A stretch of 64,000 nucleotides of DNA from positions 62,001 through 126,000 of the forward strand of contig DFGT01000003.1 of NCBI GenBank assembly GCA_002371265.1, given 5' to 3'. Positions 1-8,147 of the stretch are shown piece by piece. The translations under genes were made by a program, and so were the position numbers. Numbering within the stretch: position 1 is the stretch's first letter; each line of letters opens with the position of its first letter. Below the pieces are notes generated by a model. That model worked only from the letters and a program-made list of their open reading frames with translations, ran no database searches and had not been told where the DNA came from. The DNA is from Bacteroidales bacterium UBA3743 (lineage in GTDB: Bacteria; Bacteroidota; Bacteroidia; Bacteroidales; Paludibacteraceae).

Positions 1-1653
1 AAGTGAACTTTTCTGTCCCTTCCACGACATACTAGCGCATGTGTATTCAATAGATCCAGAACCTCCACCCACTTCACAAAGCAGTTTGCAGTCGTAAATG
101 TTGCCCATTTTGACGCCAAGTTTCTCCCAATTCTTGAAGTGTTCTGTCACGTTGACAGAACCGCAGGTCTGGAATGAGGAGCGAACAGCAAATACCTGTT
201 TGAAACTTGCGGATCCTAGTATAGAAGGGACATTGTTTCTAATTCCAACCATCAATGTGTATTCTACACCATCCACAACGTATTTTCCTATCTCTTCTGT
301 TCCCCAGTACATCTTCTCACTGTCAGGGGTGAAAGAGTCCTCCACAATATAGTATTCGATCATAGGATTCTTTGTCCAGCCATAAACTCCGATGTATGAA
401 TAAATTCCACCACCGTCTCCTTTCTTAATATAGTTGTAGACGGCATAGATCTCGCCTAAGTCAGTGTATTTCTTTGAGGATGATTCATCGAAGTATCCTA
501 CACGAGCCAAAAAGTCGCCAGAGTTGTTCCAGCTTGCTTTGAAAGCACAGTCGGCTTTGCCGCCAAACACGGTCATGCTTCCTGTGGTTGTCTCTCTCCA
601 CAATTCTGCATGATAACCATTTTCCACATCCTTTAAACCATTTTCTGTGAGGCTTGATCCGCCAGAGTATACTGTTGTGTATTTGTTAGGATCGACGCAG
701 TCTGAAGAATTGCCTTGTTCAACATCTCCCGAACGGACTTTGTTGAAGAAAGTGATCATGTCATCTGTGTAGTCTTCGACCACCTCGTGTCCGTATTCTG
801 AGTTGTACCACTCGACATATACGCCTGCCTTTTCAAGGTTGTCTCTATATTTCTCAGCCTCACATACAGGCACAATATTGTCGTTTGAACCGTGACAGAT
901 CATGTGTGGCACATCTTTGGCATCTAGATATGTGGTAGTTGCGAGAGACGCGTGTTTATCTGGACACTCCTCAGGTGTACATCCGCCTAGGATCTCGTTT
1001 TCTGGAGATATGTTGATAGGACTTCCGCATGTCTTGTCTCTACTGTCGACGGGACCAGACCAGTCGCATACAGCGTTGACTCTACTGCTTTCGTTTGTGA
1101 AATTTCCAAGATCACCTTCGATATCTACAATCTCGCTACCAATCTTCACTTTTGTCACGCCGTTAGTGACGCCCATCATAGAAGCCAAGTGACCTCCTGA
1201 AGAGTATCCTGAGATGCCGATGAAGGAATCGTCGATCTTAAGTTCTTCCTTGTTGCCACGAAGATAACGGACGACAGCTTTTATATCGTTGATCTGGGCT
1301 GGCCACAATGCGTCGTGAAGGGATCTGTGGTTAGGCGTTACGAATATGTATCCTGCCTCCAACGCTGCTTTTCCTACGGTTTCTAAGTCAGCCTTGCCTT
1401 TACTGTTGTTGCTTCCCCAAGCACTGCCGTAGATGTGGATTATAACGTTGTGTGTGGCTTTATCATCGTTAGGATAATAAATATTAAGTCTGTGGCCGAC
1501 ATGTTCGTCACCCACATAATCGATATCTGCGTCGCTTTCGTAGTTAAATAGCGCTCCGCTACCGCCATATTCTAAGTCGCCACCTGTTTGGGCGAATATT
1601 GTTGTGCAACCGATGACAGTTGTCAACAAAGTAGTGATGACGTGTTTTTTCAT
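1..1653 (-). CDS. Secreted esterase-GH11 xylanase, 3' end cut by window edge
   Basis: The reading frame is open from the ATG at 1653 to the left edge (551 codons), so the C-terminus is missing. An N-terminal signal peptide (MKKHVITT start, ending near FAQ) precedes an alpha/beta-hydrolase of the bifunctional feruloyl/acetyl-xylan esterase type (GxSxGGH nucleophile motif near residues 150-165, GSNDNIVP aspartate region, histidine near residue 290). A short linker leads to a GH11 endo-xylanase: YSYIGVYGWT, nucleophile Glu433 in MIEYYIVED and acid/base Glu527 in LLCEVGGGSG. Deacylation and cleavage of arabinoxylan by one secreted polypeptide is the inferred role. The GH11 part is very like that of the 1237-residue enzyme at 47446-51159. 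A CBM6 and a type IX sorting domain probably lie beyond the edge, as in the neighbour at 2404-4914. Confidence 0.88.
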   Translation of the reverse strand, partial: MKKHVITTLLTTVIGCTTIFAQTGGDLEYGGSGALFNYESDADIDYVGDEHVGHRLNIYYPNDDKATHNVIIHIYGSAWGSNNSKGKADLETVGKAALEAGYIFVTPNHRSLHDALWPAQINDIKAVVRYLRGNKEELKIDDSFIGISGYSSGGHLASMMGVTNGVTKVKIGSEIVDIEGDLGNFTNESSRVNAVCDWSGPVDSRDKTCGSPINISPENEILGGCTPEECPDKHASLATTTYLDAKDVPHMICHGSNDNIVPVCEAEKYRDNLEKAGVYVEWYNSEYGHEVVEDYTDDMITFFNKVRSGDVEQGNSSDCVDPNKYTTVYSGGSSLTENGLKDVENGYHAELWRETTTGSMTVFGGKADCAFKASWNNSGDFLARVGYFDESSSKKYTDLGEIYAVYNYIKKGDGGGIYSYIGVYGWTKNPMIEYYIVEDSFTPDSEKMYWGTEEIGKYVVDGVEYTLMVGIRNNVPSILGSASFKQVFAVRSSFQTCGSVNVTEHFKNWEKLGVKMGNIYDCKLLCEVGGGSGSIEYTCASMSWKGQKSSL

Positions 1654-1688
1654 GACCAAAACATTAGGGTTTAATTCTTTTCGCATTA

Positions 1689-1696
1689 CAAAGATA
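1689..1696 (-). promoter_or_regulatory. Bacteroidota -7 box (TATCTTTG)
   Basis: On the minus strand this reads TATCTTTG, matching TANNTTTG, 36 nt upstream of the ATG at 1653. No clear TTTG -33 element is visible at the usual spacing. The same box lies upstream of the paralogues, at 4975-4982 and 7902-7909 (there TAACTTTG). Confidence 0.6.
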
Positions 1697-1717
1697 AATA
1701 AGCAATTTTTTTAGGAC

Positions 1718-1756
1718 TATGAAAAAACAGGCAATGCATAACGATTTTTTTCTTTT
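1718..1756 (-). promoter_or_regulatory. Conserved upstream element, copy 1
   Basis: This 39-nt stretch matches 5004-5042 at 35 of 39 positions with no gaps (my count). Both lie just upstream of the -7 boxes of paralogous xylanase genes, while the DNA closer to the starts has diverged. It may be a regulator site kept through duplication, or simply residual homology. Confidence 0.5.
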
Positions 1757-1840
1757 GGGCACGTTCCACCTAGTTTTATTTGTTTTTTCAAAAGAATTGA
1801 TTGATTTTTAAGACATTTTTATTTGAGTTAGAGACTGCTC

Positions 1841-2007
1841 AAATTAATTTAACGTGAGTCCGATGAATTGTAATCTGCTGATCATATTCCACTTTCTGAT
1901 TGGATTCTCATCTCTTTTTCTCATAAAAAAGCGTAGCTTTTCTCTGTAAACTTTAATTCTCTGTGGTTTTATTAATTTTTTGTGCTCGCCTACGGCTCGC
2001 ACGTGGG
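1841..2007. repeat. Dispersed repeat of about 160 bp, copy 1
   Basis: The reverse complement aligns along its whole length with 52677-52833. It begins with a hairpin (CCCACGTGCGAGCCGTAGG then CGAGCACA on the complement) and ends at CACGTTAA. Similarity is interrupted by small changes, so these are old copies of one element. No protein or terminal inverted repeat typical of an IS is seen. Confidence 0.75.
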
Positions 2008-2102
2008 AAGGGTTAGGGCCAATATCAATCAAACATGGGCCCTTAACAATCCTCGTTTATGACACTTCAGCTGTCATTTTCTCCTATTTTTAAATTCGTC
2101 GA

Positions 2103-2182
2103 ATTCACGTTAAATTTATGTGCTCGCCTTACGGCTCGCATTTGGGGAGAGGTTAGGGCGTTTCGCCCTTAACAATCCTCGA
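2103..2182. repeat. Partial unit of the dispersed repeat with hairpins
   Basis: After a second CACGTTAAA the hairpin core reappears (TGTGCTCGCC then TTACGGCTCGCA), followed by GTTAGGGCG-TTT-CGCCCTTAAC, a near-perfect stem-loop. A similar GTTAGGG/CCCTTAAC pair follows the copy at 1981-2007. The two units form an imperfect tandem arrangement. Confidence 0.55.
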
Positions 2183-2333
2183 CTCTATAACCAAATATTT
2201 AATTTAAATTAGAACAGTTTTTTAAATCCGAGTCTCTGTGTTTATTCTATATTCATTATCCGCTTGCGTTCGACTAGTACTAGTGGAGATGGCAACGAAG
2301 TTCAGCACTTTGCAATCTTCAATTTAGATGATT

Positions 2334-2369
2334 CAAAAAAAAGAGCCGAAAGCATTGCCTTCGACTCTT
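2334..2369 (-). terminator. Intrinsic terminator of the 2404-4914 gene
   Basis: On the minus strand a 13-bp stem (AAGAGTCGAAGGC, loop AAT, GCTTTCGGCTCTT; two G-U pairs) is followed by a run of T. The same hairpin recurs at 5282-5314 behind the paralogue, so terminators were duplicated with the genes or exchanged between them. Confidence 0.85.
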
Positions 2370-2403
2370 TCCTCAAAATAGTTGCGTTTCTAAAACTAGC
2401 TTT

Positions 2404-4914
2404 TTATTTTACTGCCAATCTTTCCACGTATACCTCGCCTGACGCTGTGCTGACCTTTACGAAGTATATTCCAGATGGCACTGACAACTCAAGTAGGTTA
2501 GTGTTGTTTTGTGAAGATACAACCTGACCAATTGCGTTGATTAATTCCACTTTCTCGATATCCTCGTTACATCTGATAGTTACGAAACTCTCTGCTGGAT
2601 TTGGAGTCAAGACAATGTTGTTGACTTTTTCATTGTTGAACTCTTCTACGTTTGCTGGTACACCTATCCACATTGTTCCGTATCTCATTTCGAACGATCC
2701 CTGTCCGCCACCTGCTTCACAAAGAAGCTTACAGTCGTAAAGCTGGCCTGTCTCGATCTCTTTTACTCCCAATTTTGCCCACTGACGGAAGTGCTCGCTG
2801 ACGTTGATGTGTCCGCAGTTTCTTGCTCCTCCTCTACCACCGTCGCCTCTTGCCGCGAATATCTGAGGGAAGTCCTGATCTTTACCTGTGATGTTAGGAG
2901 CGTTGTAACGCATACCTTTGTATAGCGTGTATGTGTCGCCGTCCACTGTATATGTTCCTACTTTGTTTGCACCGTAGTACATACCTCCCTGGCCGTATGC
3001 GAATGAATTCTCAACGATATAGTATTCAACCATTGTCGCAACTGTCCATCCGTAGATACCGATGTATGAGTAGCCACCGCCAGAACCAGACATTGTGAAG
3101 TTGAATTCTGCGTGGATGTCGCCGTCAAGACTCTTATATGTCTTGCCACTATTCTGTCCCCACATATAGCCGACACGTGCAAGATAGTCGCTTGTTCCGT
3201 TCCAGCTGCACTTGAATGCACAATCTTGATCAGGATATACTGTCATAGAGTTGTTTCCTCCCTGATACCATTGCTCTACATTGAATCCGTTTTTGCCGAT
3301 ATTCTTGATTGTGTTTCCAGAGATGGCTGTGCCATTGCCAGAAAGAGCAGGGAAGTCGCCGCATGCATTTTCTGCTTGATGACCGCCACCTTGACCGCCA
3401 CCTCCTGGATTAGTGGCTTTTATTTCCTCTTTTGAGATTAGGATATAGTCGATGTTTGTGTTGCTTGCTCCGACTTCCATCTTCATCACGTGTGTGCCGG
3501 CAGAGAGTGTGATTTTGCCTGACGCTACTCCCATTGCGTAAGTGTCCCAATCGTTGCTCACTCCGCTACCTGTGATAGATGCTGCCTTCTTATCGTCGAC
3601 AAAGAGTGTTATGACTGGATTGCCTGAACCGTTAGACATGTTTGCACCGACGTAGTAATCACCATCTTCTTTTACATCGATAGTGTATACTAGCCATTCG
3701 TCTGTTGTTGTGTATCCAACGGCAATTCCGTCGCCTGCCTTTACTAGATCAACCTCTTCTGTAGATCTGAAAGAGGCATCTCCCTGATTCTTAGTGTCTG
3801 CATCATTATATGCCTTGCCCGAACCTCCTTCGTCGTATAGCTCGCACTCGATTTTGCCAGGAACGCTTGCTGCTGTGCCATCGTATGGAGACGTAGTTGT
3901 AGAACCGCCTTGCTGCTCACCGCCACCTTGCTGTTCACCACCACCTTGCTGTTCACCGCCGCCTTCGCCTTTCTCAGAACGGATTTTGTTGAAGAACTTG
4001 ATCATCTCGTCGGTGTAGTCGCCGTTCACTTGATGTCCGTGACCAGGGTTGTACCACTCAACGTAAACGCCAGCCTTCTTAAGGTTGTTGGCATATTTCT
4101 CACCCTCGCAGCTAGGCACGATATTGTCTGTAGTACCGTGGCAGATCATGTGAGGCACGTCGTTGGCGTCGATGTAAGTGTTAGTGCCGAGAGTGGCATG
4201 TTTGTCGGGACACTGCTGAGGTCCGCATCCACCGACCATGTCGTTCTCTGGCGACATAGGTATAGGATTGCCACAGCCTTTGTCTCTACAGTCGACCGGA
4301 CCAGACCAGTCGCAGACAGCGTCGACACTACTGCTCTCGCTTGTGAACTTTCCAAGCTTACCCTCGATGTCGATCGACTCGCTTCCTACTTTCACCACTT
4401 TCTCTCCGTTTGTCACACCCATCATGGAAGCCAAGTGACCTCCGGAAGAGAATCCAGAGATACCGATGAAAGAGTCGTCGATTTTAAGATCCTCCTTGTT
4501 TCCACGTAGATAGCGGACAACAGCCTTGATGTCGTTGATCTGAGCAGGCCACAAAGCGTCGCCATAAGTTCTGTGGTTAGGAGTGACGAAGATATATCCT
4601 GCCTCCAACGCAGCTTTACCTACTGTTCCGTGGTCTGCTGATCCCTTGCTGTCGTTGCTTCCCCATGCACTACCATATATATGGATGATGACGTTGTGAG
4701 TCGCCTTGCCATCGTTTGGATAGTAGATGTCAAGTTTGTGGCCGACGTGATTGTCACCGACATAGTCGATATTTGTTTTGCTTGTGTAGCTTGAGAGTGA
4801 ACCTGATCCAGCTCCACCGCCGCCACCGAAATCGAATCCGCCAGGAAATTGGGCGAATATCATTGTACAACTGGCAAGTGTCGCCAGTAATGTAGTAGTA
4901 ATGTGTTTTTTCAT
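2404..4914 (-). CDS. Secreted esterase-CBM6-GH11 xylanase with type IX sorting domain
   Basis: An 836-residue modular hemicellulase. Domains: signal peptide (1-21, ending FAQ); a bifunctional feruloyl/acetyl-xylan esterase-type alpha/beta-hydrolase (about 30-325; Ser156 in GFSSGG, Asp263, His292 or His294); a GGGEQQ-repeat linker; CBM6 (about 350-500); a Gly/His-rich linker; GH11 xylanase (about 515-755; nucleophile Glu630 in VEYYIVE, acid/base Glu733 in LLCEAGGG); and a C-terminal type IX sorting domain (about 765-836, from LTPNPAES through GIYFVKV to LAVK). It should be exported across the outer membrane and attack esterified arabinoxylan. The mature esterase module differs from that at 5340-7868 by only two residues by my count, I/V and K/N, which implies recent duplication or gene conversion. 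It has its own promoter and terminator. Confidence 0.93.
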   Translation of the reverse strand: MKKHITTTLLATLASCTMIFAQFPGGFDFGGGGGAGSGSLSSYTSKTNIDYVGDNHVGHKLDIYYPNDGKATHNVIIHIYGSAWGSNDSKGSADHGTVGKAALEAGYIFVTPNHRTYGDALWPAQINDIKAVVRYLRGNKEDLKIDDSFIGISGFSSGGHLASMMGVTNGEKVVKVGSESIDIEGKLGKFTSESSSVDAVCDWSGPVDCRDKGCGNPIPMSPENDMVGGCGPQQCPDKHATLGTNTYIDANDVPHMICHGTTDNIVPSCEGEKYANNLKKAGVYVEWYNPGHGHQVNGDYTDEMIKFFNKIRSEKGEGGGEQQGGGEQQGGGEQQGGSTTTSPYDGTAASVPGKIECELYDEGGSGKAYNDADTKNQGDASFRSTEEVDLVKAGDGIAVGYTTTDEWLVYTIDVKEDGDYYVGANMSNGSGNPVITLFVDDKKAASITGSGVSNDWDTYAMGVASGKITLSAGTHVMKMEVGASNTNIDYILISKEEIKATNPGGGGQGGGHQAENACGDFPALSGNGTAISGNTIKNIGKNGFNVEQWYQGGNNSMTVYPDQDCAFKCSWNGTSDYLARVGYMWGQNSGKTYKSLDGDIHAEFNFTMSGSGGGYSYIGIYGWTVATMVEYYIVENSFAYGQGGMYYGANKVGTYTVDGDTYTLYKGMRYNAPNITGKDQDFPQIFAARGDGGRGGARNCGHINVSEHFRQWAKLGVKEIETGQLYDCKLLCEAGGGQGSFEMRYGTMWIGVPANVEEFNNEKVNNIVLTPNPAESFVTIRCNEDIEKVELINAIGQVVSSQNNTNLLELSVPSGIYFVKVSTASGEVYVERLAVK

Positions 4915-4974
4915 GACTATATTAATTAGTATTAGATTTATCTGTGTTAGAAATGTTCTGTGTTAGAAACATAG

Positions 4975-4982
4975 CAAAGATA
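4975..4982 (-). promoter_or_regulatory. Bacteroidota -7 box (TATCTTTG)
   Basis: Minus-strand TATCTTTG, 61 nt upstream of the ATG at 4914. It is equivalent in position to the boxes of the other esterase paralogues. Confidence 0.6.
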
Positions 4983-5003
4983 TGAAGAGGATTTTCTTTG
5001 ATG

Positions 5004-5042
5004 TATGAAAAAACGGGCAACGTGTAACGATTTTTTTCTTTT
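5004..5042 (-). promoter_or_regulatory. Conserved upstream element, copy 2
   Basis: Matches 1718-1756 at 35 of 39 positions. It is directly followed by a second conserved block (5041-5088) shared with the third paralogue. Confidence 0.5.
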
Positions 5043-5088
5043 TAGACGGATAGACTTTTTTTGTCTATCGACCTTTGTATTTGAAATA
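5041..5088 (-). promoter_or_regulatory. Second conserved upstream block shared by paralogues
   Basis: This 48-nt block matches 7969-8016 at 41 of 48 positions without gaps, at a similar distance upstream of the esterase genes. Here it contains a perfect 7-bp inverted repeat (GATAGAC, T7, GTCTATC) that is not kept in the other copy. A weaker match is at 25663-25720 upstream of the relic gene. Confidence 0.5.
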
Positions 5089-5281
5089 CAAAAAATGTTT
5101 TTGCTTGGTTTGTATTATATGAAAAAATGAGTGAAATGGCCTTTTTTTCATCTTAAAACCACTGATGACCATTACTTTCTCTGTGCATTTTGAGGAAAAA
5201 AGTGAAGCTTTAGGACAAAAAGGTAAATTGTCGTTTCTTTGGAAATGTCCTCTTATTACGCTTTGCCGTAAAGTGGATAAG

Positions 5282-5314
5282 AAAAAAGAGCCGAAAGCAT
5301 TGCCTTCGACTCTT
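5282..5314 (-). terminator. Intrinsic terminator of the split esterase gene
   Basis: The stem-loop is almost identical to 2334-2369 and is followed on the minus strand by a T run. It lies 26 nt beyond the stop codon at 5340. Confidence 0.85.
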
Positions 5315-5339
5315 TTCCTAAAATAGTAAGATTTATCAT

Positions 5340-7868
5340 TTATTTCGTTACAACCAACTTCTTGACTGCATTCACTCCGTCAATAGTGGCTTTTACAAAG
5401 TATACGCCAGTTGGAAGATTTGATACGTCAACTTTAGACTCTTTTGATTTTGCCACCACGTCTCCAATTGCGTTGCTGATTGCAATATCCTCGATCTCTC
5501 CATTGCTGTAGATATAGATTGCTGTAGACGCCGGGTTTGGCACAATAGCGAAATCTCTCTTTACGATTGTCTCGACATCGGTATTGTCAGTGGTGAATTT
5601 CAACCAGTCGATGTCTACCCAATCAGAATCAATCGTAAGTTTCAACACATGTGTGCCTTTCTTCAGATTGAATTTCTTGCTTTGCACCTGCTCTGCGTAT
5701 GTGCCCCAATCTCCTGTCTTCTCCACATTGACAGTGTAGTCGATAGATTTGTCATCCATAGAAAGTGAGAATTTTCCGCTTGATCCTCCTTCTCCTACAC
5801 GTACAGTCAACTCATATTCGCCATCAGTCTGGACATCCACAGTGTACTTCATCCACTCACCGCTCTGACAGCTGCCTACGATGTACGCATTTCCGTCTTT
5901 CTTAATATCCACGTCGTCAGAACGATACTCGTTTGTATAGTCGTCACAGTTGTTGCCTGAAGAAAGGTCATACCAAGCGACGTTGCTGCCACCTTCGTCA
6001 TAGTTCTCTGCCTCGATAGTTCCTGGCAGTTTAGCTGCCACTCCTTTGTATGGAGTGGATGTTTTTTGAATGATTTCACCGCCTTCTGGACACTTGCCGT
6101 CAAAATCAATCATTGTAAGCATCTTTTCAGCATAACGCTTTCCAAGTTCCTTATAACCATCGTGAGTGAAGTGTAGACGGTCGCTCTCTCCTGGAATATT
6201 GCTTGTGCTGACCACCGCACAGTTAGAGATCTTGTTAGGAAGTTGGGCGATGACGCTGTTGTGTCCGGCACATGATCCGCCTTCAAGCATCTGACCTACA
6301 AGTATAGGTGTCTTTTTAGGGTCAAGGCCAAGCTCTTTGCAGATGTTGTCGTAGAAAGTTTGAACCATTGTCAACCAAGACTGCTGGCCTGAGTCTGATT
6401 CTCCCTGATGAACGATGATACCTTTGATCACTCCCGTCTCCTGGGCAATCTTAGCACATTTCAAGATTCTGTTGTATGGATCATTGTCATACTCTTTTGC
6501 CATATTCTGAAGCCAGCTTTCTGAACTGCTGAAATAGCTTTTGCACTGGTTTGGATCGAATGCCTTGAAACTAGCTCCTGCGATAGCCACAGGGATTATA
6601 CCGATAGAAATGCATTCAGGCACGCCGTCAGCCATTGTGCGGATGAAATTGTCTGCTAATGAATAACCTGCTCCAGGAGCACACATTGGAGGCACGGCAG
6701 GAATCCAAGACCCTACATTGCCACGGCTGTTGGCGGTACTCATCATCTTTAGACGGTCGTTAGTGGCTTTGTCTCCGCTCTGAACCTGTGCGTTTCCCCA
6801 CATGTTCGACTGGCCAATGGCGATGTATACCTGAAGAGCTTCTTTTGCATCGACGTTGCTGCCTGGTTCGTCTCCGCTGCCTGGGTTGTCTCCGCTACCA
6901 GGGTTGTCACCGCTACCTGGCTAGCCTTTTTCAGAACGGATTTTGTTGAAGAACTTGATCATCTCGTCGGTGTAGTCGCCGTTCACCTGATGTCCGTGAC
7001 CAGGGTTGTACCACTCAACGTAAACGCCAGCCTTCTTAAGGTTGTTGGCATATTTCTCACCCTCACAGCTAGGCACGATATTGTCTGTAGTACCGTGGCA
7101 GATCATGTGAGGCACGTCGTTGGCGTCGATGTAAGTGTTAGTGCCGAGAGTGGCATGCTTGTCGGGACACTGCTGAGGTCCGCATCCACCGACCATGTCG
7201 TTCTCTGGCGACATAGGTATAGGATTGCCACAGCCTTTGTCTCTACAGTCGACAGGACCCGACCAGTCGCACACAGCGTCGACACTACTGCTCTCGCTTG
7301 TGAATTTTCCAAGGTTACCCTCGATGTCGACCGACTCGCTTCCTACTTTCACCACTTTCTCTCCGTTTGTCACACCCATCATGGAAGCCAAGTGACCACC
7401 AGAAGAGAATCCAGAGATACCGATGAAAGAGTCGTCGATTTTAAGATCCTCCTTGTTTCCACGTAGATAGCGGACAACAGCCTTGATGTCGTTGATCTGA
7501 GCAGGCCACAAAGCGTCTCCATAAGTTCTATGGTTTGGAGTGACGAAGATATATCCAGCCTCCAACGCAGCTTTACCTACTGTTCCGTGGTCTGCTGATC
7601 CCTTGCTGTCGTTGCTTCCCCACGCACTACCATATATATGGATGATGACGTTGTGAGTCGCCTTGCCATCGTTTGGATAGTAGATGTCAAGTTTATGGCC
7701 GACGTGATTGTCACCGACATAGTCGATATTTGTTTTGCTTGTGTAGCTTGAGAGTGAACCTGATCCAGCTCCACCGCCGCCACCGAAATCGAATCCGCCA
7801 GGAAATTGGGCGAATGTCATTGTACAACTGGCAAGAATAGCCAGTAACGTAGTAATGTGTTTTTTCAT
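5340..7868 (-). pseudogene. Esterase-CE6-CBM6 enzyme split by one in-frame TAG
   Basis: One continuous 843-codon frame from the ATG at 7868 to the TAA at 5340 is broken only by TAG at 6921-6923 (codon 316). Before the stop: a signal peptide and the feruloyl/acetyl-xylan esterase module, nearly identical to that at 2404-4914. After it: a PGSGDN-repeat linker; a CE6/SGNH acetyl-xylan esterase (Ser354 in IGQSNMWG, His in HQGES, LHFTHDGY near its end); CBM6; and a type IX sorting domain (IVPNPAST through GVYFVKA to LVVTK). The first ATG after the stop, at 6803, is the Met of the SNMWG motif, so reinitiation there would remove the catalytic serine. The simplest outcome is a secreted esterase without sorting domain plus a dead distal half, unless the stop is read through or is a sequencing error. 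An ATG at 7904 is possible but would put 12 residues before the signal peptide. Confidence 0.85.
6921..6923 (-). other. In-frame amber codon at a duplication boundary
   Basis: Minus-strand TAG directly follows the codons for RSEKG, the last residues shared with the 2404-4914 esterase module. The paralogue has GAA there. The frame downstream is open and clearly homologous to CE6-CBM6 proteins. Confidence 0.9.
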
Positions 7869-7901
7869 GACATAATGTATTAGATATTGTGCTAGATGTG
7901 G

Positions 7902-7909
7902 CAAAGTTA
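7902..7909 (-). promoter_or_regulatory. Bacteroidota -7 box (TAACTTTG)
   Basis: Minus-strand TAACTTTG, 34 nt upstream of the ATG at 7868. Its presence just upstream supports 7868, not 7904, as the start. Confidence 0.6.
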
Positions 7910-8054
7910 AGAAAAAAAGATTCCCTTTATGACATAAAAAATGGACAAAACTTAATATTTTTCAGAGTTTTAGACGTATGGCCATTTTTTGTCTATCGAC
8001 AGTTGTGTTTGAAATATTAAAAGGATGTCAATTAATTTGTTGGGTAAATAAAAA

Positions 8055-8091
8055 TGGCTATTTGTAACAACTGAAATGTTACAAATAGCCA
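8055..8091 (-). terminator. 15-bp perfect hairpin terminator
   Basis: Stem TGGCTATTTGTAACA, 7-nt loop, perfect complement. On the minus strand it is followed by TTTTTATTTA, about 57 nt past the stop of the RCC1-repeat gene. Confidence 0.85.
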
Positions 8092-8147
8092 TGATACTTT
8101 CAGCCTTTTTAGAAAAAAAGTTTCTTTTCAGACCAAAGTGGATTGAC

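Larger units (their letters stand above)
1654..2403. other. 750-bp intergenic region with promoter and dispersed repeats
   Basis: No credible gene is seen. The left part holds the promoter and conserved element of the gene ending at the window edge. The middle holds a dispersed repeat at about 1841-2007 and a partial second unit at about 2103-2182. The right end holds the terminator of the gene at 2404. A 62-codon reading frame over 1844-2032 follows the repeat and is not believable as a gene. Confidence 0.7.
4915..5339. other. 425-bp intergenic region
   Basis: Apart from the -7 box, the conserved upstream blocks and the downstream gene's terminator, I see nothing gene-like at about 5100-5280. 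Confidence 0.6.

Noticed and set aside
1844..2032. 62-codon minus-strand reading frame
   Set aside because: It coincides with the dispersed repeat; the other copy at 52677-52833 does not keep the frame, and no start signal is seen.
3910..4509. Long plus-strand frame opposite the esterase module, repeated at 6990-7466
   Set aside because: The same shadow appears opposite both copies because the sense module is conserved; codon pattern and content fit an antisense shadow.
5340..7904. TAG reassigned as a sense codon in this genome
   Set aside because: Other intact genes here end with TAG at the expected length, and no other gene has an internal TAG.
6921..7904. Start of the split esterase gene at ATG 7904
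   Set aside because: It would add 12 residues before the signal peptide and overlap the -7 box; the paralogue begins at the equivalent of 7868.
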